In this document: piece by piece, positions 33,531 through 45,549 of the stretch
Layout of the letters: each line of letters opens with the position of its first letter
How positions within the stretch are numbered: the first letter of the stretch is position 1
DNA from: Cyrtodaria siliqua
Taxonomy: Eukaryota; Mollusca; Bivalvia; Adapedonta; Hiatellidae
Length of the DNA stretch: 64,000 nucleotides
Direction of reading: 5' to 3'
NCBI GenBank assembly: GCA_037043455.1
Contig: JAWPHD010002640.1
Coordinates: 1-64,000, forward strand
Program-made: the position numbers and the translations under genes
The notes under the pieces: model-generated
Databases searched by the model: none
The model's input: the letters and a program-made list of their open reading frames with translations, nothing else
What the model was told of the DNA's origin: nothing

Positions 33531-35049
33531 AAAAATTACAGTTCTTGAAATGTTCTTCAATAGTTCTTGAAAATGTTCAATGTTTAAGAACATATTAAGA
33601 ACATGTTTCGCAGGTGTTCATCTTCATTAATTAAACAAATCTATACTACTATTAACAAACAAATATATGATAATGACATTATTGCATGAACAGTTTAATA
33701 TAATAACATTATCTGGAGTTTAAAAGCCCATGTCTTCATTTAAGTAGGTAAAGAATATATGACACCTGAGTGATTCTGACAAAATTGCAAATAAAATGCA
33801 GACGCCATTCTTTTGAATTTTTGGCGGTAAAATGGCAGTCCAACTGAAAATTGTGCTTGCATCATTTAATGATTAAATGTAAGTGTTTTGTGATAATACT
33901 TTCATTACTTATTGTGTCAAAACATCTTATACATTTAATAGTTGTATTTGAAAGATGAAATTTCTAAATGTAGTCTTTAGAAACAGTATTTTAAAATGAA
34001 ACCCCTATTGTCATGTGTTTTCGCGGATTGACTTTCTTTTTTTGTTGCTGACAGAAAAATGGTATTCAGCACTGCAGATATTATTTCATTTCAGTATCAT
34101 ATGTAACATTTCACCAAGTATGACCAGGCATTCTGAAGGTTCAATTAATGAATTGTTCTTTAACTGTTATGTAGGTTAAATTAGTGGCCAAGGGAGTTCT
34201 GGAACTGTGCAGGAACTGTTCTGGATAGATTGTTCAAGAACTATTCTTGAACTGTGCTTCATCTGTTCTTGAGTTAGATGAGACAAAATTTCAACTTATG
34301 TTCAAGAACAGTTCTAGAACTATCTTACTTGAACTGTTCAAGAACAGTTCCAGTATAGTTCTATAACTGTTCTAGAACACTTCCAGTACAGATCGTTCTG
34401 GAACAGTTCTAGAACAGTTCCAGTACAGATAGTTCTAGAACTGTGCTTCATCTGTTCTTGAGCTGTTCTGGAACTGTGCATGAACATTAAATGAGACATC
34501 ATTTCTAGTCTTGGGTTATGTTCAAGAACAGTTCCAGTACAGATAGTTCTAGAACTGTTCTAGAACAGTTCCAGTACAGATCGTTCTGTAACAGTTCTAG
34601 AACAGTTCCAGTAAAGATAGTTCAAGAACTGTTCTTAAACATAAGTTCTAGAACTGTTCTTGAACATACGTTCTAGAAAATTTGTCACATTTAACGTTTA
34701 CGTACTGCTCTAGAACTGTACCAGAACAGATTAGGTACAGTTCAAGAACAGTTCTTGAACAATCTATCCAGAACAGTTCAAGAATTGTTCATGCACAGTT
34801 CTAGAAAATTTCGCAGGGGATACCACACTTTGTGTGGGGGAGCCATAAAAAACCCACATATTTTCAAAACACGGTTTTATAACCGATTCAGCAAACGCTA
34901 TTGATAGCATTTGTCTAAAACATCTTAATTTCTGAAACGGTTGTGATACAGCATGGTAGACTTTGAATCTAGAGATCTTACTTGCACCACTGAGTGTTTC
35001 ACTGTGCCCATGGGAAAGCGTTTAAATTCATAGCTTTGTCATTTACGTT

Positions 35050-35300
35050 TGCATTATTTTTAGCACATGTAAGGCTATATATGACGGTCTATTTTTTTTT
35101 TGTGGTAGAAGCAGGCCCATTTTTTTTCTCGGTTAGAACCAGTACTGTATATATACCTCCAGCCGTCCGTGATTATCGACACTTTTTCACTTGACAAGTC
35201 AAGCTTACAGTGGGATTCAAACCCGTAGCTGTGAGAGATGAGAAAGTTTTAGAAGCAGCCTCTTAACTATCCCGGTCAAGGATGCGCCGGACATAAAGTG
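35050..35300 (-). mobile_element. tRNA-derived SINE family B, copy 3
   Basis: Reading inverted as at 29890: CTATATATGACGGTCTA at about 35072, GTTAGAACCAGTACTGTATA, CGTGATTATCGACACTT, then GTGGGATTCAAACCC at 35209-35223 as the box B of the tRNA-like head. Confidence 0.8.
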
Positions 35301-35352
35301 GGCAGTCCTGTGTATTGAAGGTTATACAATACCTATACATGTATATGACTAT

Positions 35353-35425
35353 ATCCTTCCCCTCTATCTGGGGCGGCTCTAAATAACCTTAGATAATGTG
35401 TCGATAAGCCATTAAAAATATATAT
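35353..35425 (+). mobile_element. SINE A 3' fragment
   Basis: TCTATCTGGGGCGGCTCTAA and ATAACCTTAGATAATGTGTC, then GATAAGCCATTAAA match the 3' third of SINE A in the orientation opposite to 3183. Confidence 0.7.
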
Positions 35426-35550
35426 GTTCAAGAAGCTACTGTTTAACACTGCAAAATTGAAAATATTTCCCGGCAGAGAAATGTTAACAAGCATGTACTG
35501 GAGTCAGGCAAATGAAAAACTAGATGAATCCATTGAAGAATTGATTTTTT

Positions 35551-35707
35551 AAGGATTTAATTCAATATTTAGATCTTTCGACAGGCTATGCAAAATATTA
35601 GGCTAGTTTAAATAGTGTGAAGTCCGAGACACTTCTCGCTAAATTTAAACTAGCTTATGTTTTTCATAACCCGTAAAAATATCGAAATATTGAATTTAAT
35701 CCTTTTA
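35551..35707. repeat. Foldback MITE
   Basis: AAGGATTTAATTCAATATTT at 35551 pairs with GAATTTAATCCTT at the far end (about 35690-35704). TAGGCTAGTTTAAAT pairs with ATTTAAACTAGCTTA. The hinge is GTGTGAAGTCCGAGACAC. Confidence 0.85.
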
Positions 35708-37380
35708 TGGATTTGGTGACAGTAAATCAAACTAATAAACTATACCTAAAATGTTTGCTTTAGCTCTGCCCAAAACGTAAAAGTGTTATTTCACTGGGAA
35801 TTTAAATGCAGCACATAAATGTGTTTCATTTAAGGTCAATGCAACAGAAATGTAAATATTGCGGTTTGAACGGTGGTATTGAATGTCAACTTTACCATAA
35901 ATAGCTTCATGGTAAATTTTCCATTCACTTTGCGTTTATGGTAAATTTGCCAACCACTACCATCGTTAAAACCCCAGAAAGGGAGGTTGGTAATGATAAA
36001 ATCATAAATAGTGCAAGAATGTTAAATATCATCAGTGTATTCAGTTTAGACCACAGAATAGCCATTTTCTATTCAGGCACACCAGATTAAGCAATTAAAT
36101 TAGCTCCATCAGCTGAAGAGTATTCGAAATTAGATGCGTATATAATTTTTCAAAATTGTGCCAATAAGCTGCAAAAACGAGGTATCAAGATCCAAATTAT
36201 ATCATTCATCTGCCAGTTACTAGTGATGGGCAATCGGTTGAAACTTACAATGGATAATTGGTTACCATTGATTGGATGTAACCAATCAATCATCAGTTAT
36301 AATGGGTTAGTCAATATGAAGTATAACATGTGCATTTTAATCTGTGTTTCAGGCCTTGAACTTAGAAAATTTCTATTAAAGTATGTATTCTTTCCTGTCT
36401 TGTTCTTATGGCATTATTATTTTTATTTTAAACAATAAAATAATTCCAGCTGTATGCATTTTAGTTATGGTTATTTATGATATTAAATGTTGTGTATATG
36501 CTCATTTTCACCAGAGTACAAGTGTATTTTCTGACTGTTTTCTCCTGGCTGGATTATCATGAATATTTATTTCTATTTTTAACATTAATGCGCAGTCTTT
36601 CTTATACACAAAGAAGAGAGACCACTGTATGTCATTCTACGATAAATTAATTCCCCGCGTATATTGCATCCGTTGGAAGCGCCACGTTATATGACATCAC
36701 TTGGTAAATATACGTCACGAAGACAAACTCAACAGTAATTTTAATGAAATGTTAATTACAACAAACTTGCCATACTCCCAAACCTTGCACACACCCGATA
36801 TAAACCCATTATATGCATCAGTACATATAATATTAATAAGGATCTTGAACAAGCTGAGAACGTTTGACGTCATACAGTGCAAGCTATATGACGTAAACAA
36901 TGTCTTAATTGTTTGTAACGTGATACTAGTGTATTTAAGCATATTGTACCGCACAGAACTTTGCATACAGGGGTGCCCAATGGAACAGCCTGTAAACATA
37001 GCAGCCCGACTACCTTGACCTCCGAGATAATATATCCTCGACCTCTTAGTTTACGACCACTTAACGACAGTAGTTGACTACATATATCAGTTAAACATAA
37101 TATATTTGACATAATATGATGTTAGCTAAAATAAAGAATTCAAACTGCAACAAAAACTACCGCAACTTTGGTTAAATTTTGTTTATTTTCCATCCGATAA
37201 CATCTGTAGATGTTTGACCTCAAATTGTTTATTTCCAGTGAACGGCATGTGTTTCCGATCACTTTATTTACTATAGTTTTTTCCCCGAGATTGTAATTTT
37301 TCCCCGAGATTTTTAAAAGAAACAAAAAAAGCAAAATCATAAACTATCATTTTATGTTTTTAATTGAAGAAACAAACACC
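35708..37380. other. Non-coding gap
   Basis: Short TTTACCATAAA/TTTATGGTAAA inverted pairs lie at about 35885-35945, and ATTGGTTACCATTGATTGGA with ACCAATCAATCAT at 36258-36292. The 105-codon frame at 36701-37018 shows no recognisable domain. No gene is called. Confidence 0.35.
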
Positions 37381-37516
37381 GAAATTTCATCATGTTTTAT
37401 GCAGGTATTCCAGCCCTTGGCATATATGCAAAGGGCTGGAATACCTGCATAAAACATGATGAAATTTCATATATGCCAAGGGCTGGAATACCTTCATAAA
37501 ACATGATGAAATTTCC
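37381..37516. repeat. Perfect 38-bp hairpin with a third arm
   Basis: Arms at 37381-37418 and 37431-37468 are perfect reverse complements around a 12-base GGCATATATGCA loop. A further near-identical copy of the right arm (one change) follows at 37478-37515. The third arm could compete for pairing with the first. Confidence 0.95.
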
Positions 37517-38106
37517 ATTTCTCAATTGACGATTAAATAAAACGTGTTGATATCTTATGAAAGGCAAAGGATTAAATCATCATTGCGTCATAAAATATTT
37601 TATTTTGAGTAAGTCTGCTTTAAAATGGAATACATTTAATGGCGAGAACACCGGAAAAGTGATAAGATATGATATCCACAGGAAAATTATCCATAGCCTT
37701 AAAAACTCAGTCTTATTTGCAAGTTTTTTCTGTTGTTGTTTAGAACTGTTCATTAAGCATAAAAGTTGATGACGAAATTTGCAAAATAAACATGCGCAGA
37801 CGTAATTTCCACCACCAGTCAAAATCACATGGCGGTCGAAAAAAGACAGAAAGATATAGTGCCCCAACAATAGCGTAAACAATGGGGTTATTGTTGTGTT
37901 AGAATCAAACAGAATCGTTCCAATGCGAGTAATTAAAAACCGAGTGTGTTAAATCACTTGTGATTTAATTACTACGCATCCATCCGAACTCCGAACTGTA
38001 TTTTATTCACTGACAAAAGTTAAAACACAGGTACATATTTATTATTTCTTAATTAAAATGCAATTTCTTACCACTAGACTAAAATTTCGGGACACCGTTT
38101 TTTTTT
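37517..38106. other. Non-coding gap
   Basis: A short palindrome AAATCACTTGTGATTT lies at about 37953-37968. No gene is seen. Confidence 0.35.
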
Positions 38107-38235
38107 ATGGGGGGGGGGGAGGCAGGGGGTGCCGGTGGAGTGGGAACCAAAACATACTCTGTCGCCCGGGCCTATTTTAACATACTCTGATCACTCCCTA
38201 TCCATCCCCCCTCCCCCCCCCCCCCCACCCCCGAC
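38107..38235. repeat. Opposed G-run and C-run tracts
   Basis: A run of ten G at about 38110-38119, then GGGGG, is followed about 90 bases later by CCCCCC and a run of about fourteen C (38212-38226). The two tracts can pair as a long G:C hairpin, and each strand can form a quadruplex. Confidence 0.9.
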
Positions 38236-38369
38236 TCTCCGATTATTGGGCCCACACCTGTCCTACGCCAAACCATTTTCAGAACTTAATAAAAATAATT
38301 GAATCTTTAAGCACAGTTCTATCTATCTTCCAATAAGTCAAACCCCTACTGGGGACCTAGACTTGAGTT

Positions 38370-38580
38370 CTGAGTTCTGAGTTCTGAGGGGCGTTCCTGG
38401 GGCTAATTTAGGTATACGCACCATCGAGTTTTGGATTCACAAATGTGCCTAACCCCACTATACCTTCAGTTTTTATTACATTTTTCGCATTTTTAGCCCT
38501 TTTTATTTGATAGCTTCTTTGATAGCCTGTACGCACGTGCGTACAGGCGTATGCCCAGGCACGCCCCTGGTTCTAAATAA
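38370..38580. mobile_element. MITE family J, copy 1 (decayed)
   Basis: GGGGCGTTCCTGGGGC at about 38388 and GCCCAGGCACGCCCCTGG ending at about 38571 are rough inverted ends. The internal TACATTTTTCGCATTTTTAG and CCCTTTTTATTT blocks match 49352-49390 in the clearer copy at 49103. Confidence 0.55.
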
Positions 38581-39404
38581 TACCGCGCACATTTCTTGGA
38601 AACTTAGCAATAGGCTGAATAGCAGACTGCAGCGGTTAAAATTTCCCCACCCACCGACTTTACCGTAACATCTATCTATATCAATGAAGTGCGAGCAGCG
38701 ATGCGTTTTCATTTAAACATTGTATTTTAGATTGTCGATCTGCAGTACCTTTTAAAGTTTAGGTAGAAATACCGTTACCTGGACTCTCAGGTGGTAATAA
38801 TCACCATTATTTTATAAATTGCCAGACGTTTGTTTAACTAATGACGTCACATTAATAAAGTCTGGTAACCGGCCAACTGGATGGACTAGCTCCAACGCTA
38901 ATAGAGGTGGGCCGGATACCAAACAGAAATGGGAGTTAACTGCGTCTGGAATGAATATAGCCATGACCTCCCCTTAACAAGGGAGTTAACTGTGTTTCGA
39001 CTTTTTTACCACGTTTTTTTCCCCCGTAGTATTTGCTACTCGCGTTACCGTAGAGCTCGCTTGCGCGCGCGTCGCTTCGCGACTCGAGATAAGCTCGCTA
39101 TTAATCAAGTCAACTTATAATCCTAATTACAAACATATTGAGAATTCACTTCCAAGTAGAAAATACCAAGCCATTTATAGGATTGGATCACCCTGTGGCA
39201 CGTTCACTACATTAGGTGATAGGTGGTATGGCTAATGTAAAACAATTACATACAGTTGTAGTAGGCAAGCGTCCGTCCGTCCAAAACATCCGAGACGTCA
39301 GGCTGTCTGTTAGCATATCTCATTGTCAATGTCGAATTCAACCGAATTTGGTATATGACCTCAGAACATGATAATGGTATGCAAAAGGTCAAATACATAA
39401 CTTG
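38581..39404. other. Non-coding gap
   Basis: A GC-rich patch GCTCGCTTGCGCGCGCGTCG lies at 39055-39074. No gene is seen. Confidence 0.35.
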
Positions 39405-39905
39405 GTGTATATATATATATAGATAGATCTTTATTTTCTAATTTCCAATAGGCTTAAAAGCCCATGAGGATACAAAATACAATTACAAAGCATGTATTAC
39501 AAACAATACATGTCCAAATATGCAGTTTATCTTAATTGAGCTGATACAATGAGAAGGCGTTTACATAACACTTCCCTGCATAAATAAATTACAATTCATC
39601 ACAATTTCCTTAACACATATATTACATACATTATATTTAGAAATAGCTAATTTCTGTATAGTGTTTCGTTTCGTAACTTAAATGCTTTTAAAATAAAGGT
39701 ACACAGTTTGCGAATATGTATCTTATTTTGTGAGTTTAGTAATTCCAGAAACTTGATCATGTTTGGTCTCTTATAAAAATATTTAGGAATATATTGCTTC
39801 CTTAACATTATGTATGTTTGGCATTCCAACACAAAATGGAGTTCATTATATATATATATAGTAGGGAAAACCATACATTGAACAGAACACCTTTCACAAA
39901 CACTG
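39405..39905 (-). pseudogene. LINE 3' end with C-terminal RT fragment
   Basis: The minus-strand frame from about 39905 reads CERCSVQC, then YNELHFVLECQTYIMLRKQY, IPKYFYKRPNMIKFLELLNS and KLCTFILKAFKLR, ending at 39647. The HFVLECxxYxxLRxxYIPxYxxxRPNMxKFxELL pattern, abbreviated here, is the C-terminal tail of non-LTR reverse transcriptases common in molluscs and cnidarians. The 3' UTR follows to about 39405, with GGGCTTTTAAGCCT, AATAAAGATCTATC and a (TA)n tail. The copy is 5'-truncated. Its tail type differs from the (AATTC)n LINE at 33296, so at least two LINE lineages are present. Confidence 0.8.
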
Positions 39906-40246
39906 GATCCAACAGAATAATTTTGTCAACATACAATGTGGAAAATTAACATTTGCAGTGCTATATACAAATAAAAAATTCTTAGCTAAAATAGATACTA
40001 TAGCGCTTTCGGCTTTACGCCTCCTTCACGAGTACAAAGACATATGACATTTACAAAAAAAATCATCTAAACACCGATGTCAATGAAACAAATCTGGAAA
40101 AAATCGTACAATGATCATAAAGATATTATTAAATTGTTCTGATATTGGAAGAAAATGCCCGCAAAAGGGATCCATTTTGATTTACAATATATAAATAATA
40201 ATAGCGTAATTATATAACGAGATAAACGCTGGTTTAATGTATAGCT

Positions 40247-40284
<38 letters not shown>

Positions 40285-40769
40285 CGTTTATGTGTGCGTG
40301 TGTGTGTGTGTGTGCGTGCGTGCGTGTGTGCTCGTCTCTGAAAGATAAACAATCACAGTATATAATATAACATATAAAACGGTTTATTTCTTTAAACACA
40401 GGAGTCTTATTATTATTTTATAATAAATTACTAGTAATAGTATTGTTATATAAATAGTATAATTAGAATTAAGGAAAAATAAACCAAGTTGTTTTAAAAT
40501 TCGTTTGTAAAACATAAAATATCCGTGTGCATAACTTGTGATTTTTTATTATTGCATACTATTTTAAAAAGTACGTCATTGGCGTCACGCTATGTCTACA
40601 TTCTCAAAATATGATCTAACTAAAATTACCTTCACTAGATAACCTAAACATACACTTAACACACACGTAAAACACACTGCCGTTGACAACAGGGCCCATC
40701 ACATGTATATTACCTGTGTCATTCCTGTTACCTAACAAGTACTGAAAAAGATATAGCATTAGTTAGTTG
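39906..40769. other. Gap with a (GT)n microsatellite
   Basis: (GT)n runs at about 40247-40282 and 40293-40330, with GTGCGTGCGTGCG interruptions. A GCGCTTTCGGCTTTACGCCT block is at about 40003. No gene is seen. Confidence 0.7.
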
Positions 40770-41160
40770 TTAAATGCAACACCTCTAATGCCTCCTAACA
40801 CCGCCATGAGGGGTTAGATGTTAGACGCAACAACTCTTACGCTTCCTAACATCGCCATGGGCGCTTACATGTTAGATGCAACACCTCTCAAGCTTCCTTA
40901 CACATAATTAAACGGTAATATGTTAGATGCAACACCTCTTACGCTTCCTAACATCGACTTAGGTTGTTAGATGTTAGATGTAATACCTCTCACGCTTCCT
41001 AACACCGGATTAAGCGGTTAGATGTTAGATGCAACACCACTTACGCTTCCTAACACCGCCATGAGCAGTTGGATGTTAGATGCAAGACCGTTCATGCTTC
41101 ATAACACCGGATTAAGCGAATATATGTTAGCTGCAATACCTCTCGCGCTTCCTAGCACCA
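40770..41160 (+). repeat. ~54-bp satellite, about 7 diverged units
   Basis: The unit core is GTTAGATGCAACACCTCTTA, then CGCTTCCTAACACCG and a variable CCATGAGCGG or GATTAAGCGG end. Units are diverged from one another, unlike the adjacent 71-bp array. Lone units of the same sequence occur at 21486 and 23057. Confidence 0.85.
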
Positions 41161-41179
41161 CCAACAGCAGTATGACAAT

Positions 41180-42335
41180 GTAAAGGGGCACATACTGGGC
41201 TCCAGGACCACAAACAGACAATGTAGACTGGTCAGTAATAACTATTCCTTCAGTTGTTACACGTACTGGGCTTCAGGACCACAAAATGACAATGTAGACT
41301 GGTTAGTAATAACTATTCCTTCAGTTGTTACACGTACTGGGCTTCAGGTCCACACAAATACAATGTAGACTGGTCAGTAATAACTATTCCTTCAGTTGTT
41401 ACACGTACTGGGCTCCAGGTCCACACAAATACAATGTAGACTGGTCAGTAATAACTATTCCTTCAGTTGTTACACGTACTGGGCTTCAGGTCCACACAAA
41501 TACAATGTAGACTGGTCAGTAATAACTATTCCTTCAGTTGTTACACGTACTGGGCTTCAGGTCCACACAAATACAATGTAGACTGGTCAGTAATAACTAT
41601 TCCTTCAGTTGTTACACGTACTGGGCTCCAGGTCCACACAAATACAATGTAGACTGGTCAGTAATAACTATTCCTTCAGTTGTTACACGTACTGGGCTTC
41701 AGGTCCACACAAATACAATGTAGACTGGTCAGTAATAACTATTCCTTCAGTTGTTACACGTACTGGGCTCCAGGTCCACACAAATACAATGCATGCAGAC
41801 CGGTCAGTAATAACTATTCCATCAGTTGTTACACGTACTGGGCTTCAGGACCACAAAAAGACAATGTAGACTGGTTAGTAATAACTATTCCTTCAGTTGT
41901 TACACGTACTGGGCTCCAGGTCCACACAAATACAATGCATGCAGACCGGTCAGTAATAACTATTCCATCAGTTGTTACACGTACTGGGCTTCAGGACCAC
42001 AAAAAGACAATGTAGACTGGTTAGTAATAACTATTCCTTCAGTTGTTACACGTACTGGGCTCCAGGTCCACACAAATACAATGCATGCAGACCGGTCAGT
42101 AATAACTATTCCTTCAGTTGTTACACGTACTGGGCTCCATGACCACAAACAGTCAATGCAGACCGGTCAGTAATAACTATTCCTTCAGTTGTTACACGTA
42201 CTGGGCTCCATGACCACAAACAGACAAACAAACAGACAATGCAGACCGGTCAGTAATAACTATTCCTTCAGTTGTTACACGTACTGGGCTACATGACCAC
42301 AAACAGTCAATGCAGACCGGTCAGAACAGAAACGG
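41180..42335 (+). repeat. 71-bp satellite, 16 copies
   Basis: TACTGGGCT recurs 16 times from about 41190 to 42285 at 71-bp spacing, or about 75 where GCATGCAGACCGG replaces GTAGACTGG. The unit core is ACTATTCCTTCAGTTGTTAC, then ACGTACTGGGCTTCAGGTCC. Two homogeneous blocks (41320-41760 and 41760-42120) show higher-order copying. The last units have CATGACCACAAACAG. The overlapping + frames of 61-115 codons come from the repeat and are not genes. Confidence 0.95.
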
Positions 42336-43082
42336 ACCGTTCAGTAATACATTGCACATTGTACTCCAGCAGGTCTTTCTCTGTCTTTATCTGCCTACCA
42401 TATTTATATATGTATTGTATACAGACAAGTAAAAGTACCGAGAAATACTATATAGATACATACGTACGTGTGCATACTCTTTCACCCAAATTTATTTTCG
42501 ATTTTCATTTCCTACGATAAAAGAGTTCATATCAAACTCGTTAAAGGAATAACGCATAATCAGACCCTGGGAATTATGACATAATTTCAAACAAGAGATA
42601 ACTTACCGCTTGAAACATGCTTCAAAAAAGTAGCCCGCTCGTCAGATTATCACAATTATTGCCAAATATTGGAAATTTATATTTGAAATTCTATTTCATT
42701 ACTGGATTTATAAATAATCGTGTCCATGTACTTGTTCACAACGTGCGCTCCAGTGGTATGTATACTCTATATCGTAGTGGTATTGGTATTAATGAATAGA
42801 GAAAATACTCCATAGTTCACTCAATAAAACACTCTTTGGACATACTACTTTAAACAGACTGGAGGAGAACTAGAAGATGTGTGGGTGTCAATACATCTAA
42901 AACCATCAACATCATTTATTTAGTTGTTCAGTTTCATATTTAATTTGTTTCAGATTGATATTCAATAAGAATATACACTTAATAAGTCAATACAATAAGG
43001 AGGAAATTGGTCCTATAGAAGCCACAGCACATCAAACACGCAATGAAGCCGTATATCCGCAATGTACCACGGTCTTCGCGAT
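42336..43082. other. Non-coding gap between satellites
   Basis: No gene is seen. GAACAGAAACGGACCG at about 42325-42340 is the decaying end of the 71-bp array. Confidence 0.35.
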
Positions 43083-43437
43083 TAAGAAAGAGTGTGGCCT
43101 ATATAGAAACTATCGGTACAACCTAAAAGAGTGTGGCCAATATAGAGACTACCGGTACAACCTATGGTAAACACAAGAAAGAGTGTGGCCTATATAGAGA
43201 CTATCGATACAACCTATGGTAAACACAAGAAAGAGAGTGGCCTATATAGAGACCATCGATACAACCTATGGTAAACACAAGAAAGAGTGTGGTCTATATA
43301 GAGACTATCTGTACAACCTATGGTAAACACAAGAAAGAGTGTGGCCTATATAGAGACTATCGGTACAACCTATGGTAAACACAAGAAAGAGTGTGGCCTA
43401 TATAGAGACTATCGATACTACCTATGGTAAACACTAA
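43083..43437 (+). repeat. 52-bp minisatellite, ~7 copies
   Basis: The unit core is AAGAAAGAGTGTGGCCTATA, then TAGAGACTATCGGTACAACC and TATGGTAAACAC. The first two units are shortened. Changes between units are single bases. Confidence 0.95.
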
Positions 43438-44820
43438 GTCGCTAAGCTCCCTCCATTTCATTTTCTTAATGGTGAAGATTTCTCTTCATAGCATCTATAG
43501 TCATATTCCTAACCGTACATACTGCTTGTAGTAAGGTGTTCATGAATAAATTGTGTAGGTATTTGCAAATCTGAGGCAACTGATCGGTTGAAAAAGTAGA
43601 GTAACCACTAATGGACACATTAGTATGTTTGGTTGGTGGGTGACAGATAAGAACGCTCCTAAGAGTTCACATGTGTGATAACGCACCTAATCTATGGGAC
43701 ACAAGGCAATCTTGATTTTTTAAAAACTCGCGGCGTCTGGCTGCAGAAAACATTCAAGCCGTGTTAACGGACCAGTTTGGTTTCAAGATATACATAATAT
43801 AACAGGGAGGCGCTATGATGTCCACAGAGAGCCGTCAATTTATTGAGGAAACATTGTTCATTTTGCTGCATATTTCGAAACTTTTATCTAGACCATACAC
43901 ACTTTCGTTTGGCTATCAAAGCCTTTAGGATACTAACACATTCGAGCTACAGATGTTTTATTTTCCATTAACATGCTTGTTTTGTTAGCACTTTTTTACT
44001 GATTCATGAAGTCAGTTAAATTATTAACGAAGCATAACATCTGTCGTCAAACGATATATTCTGAATAAAAACAAAACGTGTAAAACTACCACATGACTAA
44101 ATTCAATACATGTTATGTAGTACACATAGGCAAATTAACCATTGTGATTCAGTTTATTATTGTATTCCTTTCAGTTAACTAGTAGTATAATGGACTAAAT
44201 GCATTTGATAGCATAGTGTTCTTTTGCCTGTAAAGTTGATCCTATACTATTATCCATTGAAGAGTAGCATCAAACCCTTCTCAATTTGTTTCAAAAACAG
44301 TTGGCAGAAGAGTTATAAACTGTATCGGTCTCTGCAACCAGAAACTGATTCATTTGCTATTGCTCCGAACAGCCTCCAGATAATTATTCTGATATGGTTC
44401 CAGATAAGTTGTGAAAAAATGTGTTGGTCAAGCACATTTATTGTCTCAACTGTTTTTCCATCTTCATGTAAATCTTCATGTAAATTTCATATTAATTTTC
44501 CTCTCCGGTGGGATTATGTGTATATAATTGTCAATAAACTTCTATTGGCCCTTGGCGTGGAAAAGACTTTGTAAAATGTCATCTGCTCTTTTAATCCAAA
44601 ATGTCTTTCTGCGCTCACTTTTCCAGCGATAGATGGAATTAGGATTTCGGCATGATGGTATCTGAAAAATTCAGACGACCATTGTAAAATGTATCCATTA
44701 TATTTTCAGATTTGTGTTTTTAAATTATAAAAAAATATCTTATAAAATGTCTTTAAAACGAAATAAAAAGCTATTCTAAACAAGCTTAACCAAAATGATC
44801 TCGTACTGATCATGAAAAAC
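43438..44820. other. Gap with a family E end
   Basis: GGGACACAAGGCAATCTTGA at 43697 and AAAAACTCGCGGCGTCTGG mark a family E MITE left end of about 48 bases. The 116-codon frame at 44224-44574 has no recognisable domain. Confidence 0.55.
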
Positions 44821-45068
44821 TGTCCAATCCCTATACATTTCTTTACCTATGTGTGTCTGTCTGCTTTAAGTACATTATTTGTTCTAGTCTGTCCAACGGG
44901 GAAACGTCGTTGAAATTTTTTGTTTATGTCACTGAAATATAAACTTGTTTAGTGTTCGACTTTGATTTAATTATTTTTAAAATCGGTGTACATTGGTTCT
45001 AGGACAAACATGTTCTTAAAGCAGACAGTCACATGTTGGTGTAAGAAAATGTATAAGGATTGGGCAGC
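44821..45068. mobile_element. TIR element, ~68-bp arms
   Basis: TCCAATCCCTATACATTTCT at 44823 and GTCTGTCTGCTTTAAGTACA pair with TTCTTAAAGCAGACAGTCAC and AAAATGTATAAGGATTGGGC at about 45012-45065. Arms span about 44821-44888 and 44998-45068 around about 110 bases. No coding content is visible. Confidence 0.85.
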
Positions 45069-45549
45069 TTTAAGCGTTTGGCAACGCTTTTTTATGTGAT
45101 CCAAGACGGGGCGCAATACACATGTTTCACCAAAGACAACATACTTCTAGTAACATGAATTAAAGTTTAAACTGTCATTTTCACATTTAGGGCAAAAACA
45201 AAGCAATGATCACTATTACTCCGAAATACCTGTGAACAGGATCATTGCCTTTTTCCGCCCGTGTACGCAATCATTATACAAATCGATCAACAAACGCAAA
45301 ATCGCGTAAATCTTCAATAAAAATGGTTGAATTTGTTCCAATATTGAATTGTTCACATCAATACAAACAACATTGTAAGAATTAGGCGTTAAGAGTGTTA
45401 AGCGATTGGTTGCAATGTTCGGTCAAAATGTCGACGTAACTTCAGATTTGAGAAATGTTATAAATTCCGACAACAAAAAAAACACGAAAAAATAAGTTCT
45501 GCTTTCAATCTCATTTGAAATTCTTACAGTTTATGACCCTCATCGTGTT
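45069..45549. other. Non-coding gap
   Basis: No gene is seen. Confidence 0.3.

Larger units (their letters stand above)
32095..34820. mobile_element. 2.7-kb element of quasi-palindromic GTTCTAGAAC repeats
   Basis: Ends are inverted: TCCCCTGCGAAA at 32095-32106 and TTTCGCAGGGGA at 34809-34820. Regions 32105-32645, 33540-33610 and 34190-34808 consist largely of GTTCTAGAAC, GTTCAAGAAC and GTTCTTGAAC decamers with short spacers. The element interrupts a hairpin-type end of the preceding repeat: TATGGCTCCCC on the left, GTGGGGGAGCCATA on the right at 34834-34847. It carries a MITE I copy, a SINE A fragment and a LINE tail. No transposase was seen. A further TTTCGCAGG at 33607 may mark an internal end. 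Confidence 0.65.

Noticed and set aside
36701..37018. 105-codon + frame and overlapping minus frames
   Set aside because: Open on both strands with no recognisable content, as expected for chance frames.
41325..42173. Series of 61-115 codon frames starting MLHVLG
   Set aside because: They repeat every 71 bp and come entirely from the satellite.
40770..43437. Possible CRISPR-like array
   Set aside because: Repeats are contiguous tandem units without unique spacers, and the genome is eukaryotic.
44224..44574. 116-codon + frame
   Set aside because: No family resemblance, no splice context, cysteine- and serine-rich low-quality peptide typical of AT-rich DNA.
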